Shown here: one piece after another, positions 40,451 to 40,539 of the stretch
How positions within the stretch are numbered: the stretch's first letter is position 1
How the letters are laid out: each line of letters begins with the position of its first letter
From: Lachnospiraceae bacterium
GTDB taxonomy: Bacteria > Bacillota > Clostridia > Lachnospirales > Lachnospiraceae
Assembly: GCA_009774535.1 (NCBI GenBank)
Contig: VSNY01000013.1
Coordinates: forward strand, 1-40,539
DNA length: 40,539 nt
Reading direction: 5' to 3'
The notes under the pieces: model-generated
Seen by the model: only the letters and a program-made list of their open reading frames with translations
Database searches by the model: none
What the model was told of the DNA's origin: nothing
Translations under genes and position numbers: made by a program

Positions 40451-40539
40451 ATAAATGTGGGCGGGGGAGACTGTCCGAAAACTAATAAGTTGATGAATTA
40501 ATCTAATAGGTAGATGCATTCGCAAATTAAGCGAGTGAT
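40451..40539. other. Right-edge intergenic sequence
   Basis: I see no gene in these last bases. A G-rich stretch, TGTGGGCGGGGGAGACTG, near 40457-40474 resembles the G-rich intergenic pieces at the left edge (minus strand) and at 32030-32039. No terminator with a T-run is visible. Confidence 0.5.

Overview
The window looks like a chromosomal segment of a spore-forming, anaerobic member of the Firmicutes, most likely a Lachnospiraceae relative. The reasons are an SpoIIID regulator, strong purine-rich ribosome binding sites, consensus SigA promoters, DUF1836, DUF3737 and DUF3810 proteins, a stand-alone AICAR transformylase, and a flavodiiron protein for O2/NO detoxification. I see no rRNA, tRNA, CRISPR array, prophage or complete insertion sequence. 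Most genes are ordinary chromosomal ones.

Layout, left to right. 1-4.7 kb: a DUF3810 membrane metallopeptidase, a small cytosolic PocR-type chemoreceptor, a secreted GH25 lysozyme with SH3 repeats and a YerC TrpR-like regulator. 4.7-10 kb: a DUF1836 regulator facing the PcrA helicase, then a small acidic membrane protein and the rRNA methylase RlmD. 10-12 kb: a divergent LysR/DUF3737 pair in which the LysR C-terminus appears frameshifted. 12-19 kb: carA-carB-truA, the AICAR transformylase and a DUF624 membrane protein. 19.5-24.2 kb (minus strand): hairpin repeats, an ATP-grasp ligase coupled to a coiled-coil membrane protein, spoIIID, then an NfeD-like/flotillin pair.

24.2-28.5 kb: a GC-rich tandem repeat between divergent promoters, a small conserved protein plus radA, an NYN-domain protein, and a second ATP-grasp ligase whose start lies just behind a terminator-like hairpin. 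28.5-32 kb (minus strand): proA, proB and the flavodiiron protein. 32-40.5 kb: an unrecognised 336-residue protein, a membrane-anchored SxxK serine hydrolase, an unrecognised 351-residue protein with a structured leader, an SNF-family Na+ symporter, a degenerate HD-GYP protein, and a secreted coiled-coil/SleB-type cell wall hydrolase.

Functional themes are nucleotide and proline synthesis (carAB, AICAR transformylase, proBA), DNA repair (pcrA, radA), cell envelope remodelling (GH25, SleB-like hydrolase, flotillin, ATP-grasp ligases) and sporulation (spoIIID). I found no clearly new multi-gene system. The best candidates for something undescribed are the spoIIID / coiled-coil membrane protein / ATP-grasp cluster, several RNA-structure candidates in gene leaders (interleaved inverted repeats at 35674-35728, hairpins over or next to ribosome binding sites at 21854-21889 and 27551-27582), and the two unusual intergenic repeat arrays. 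All function calls come from reading the sequence without database searches.
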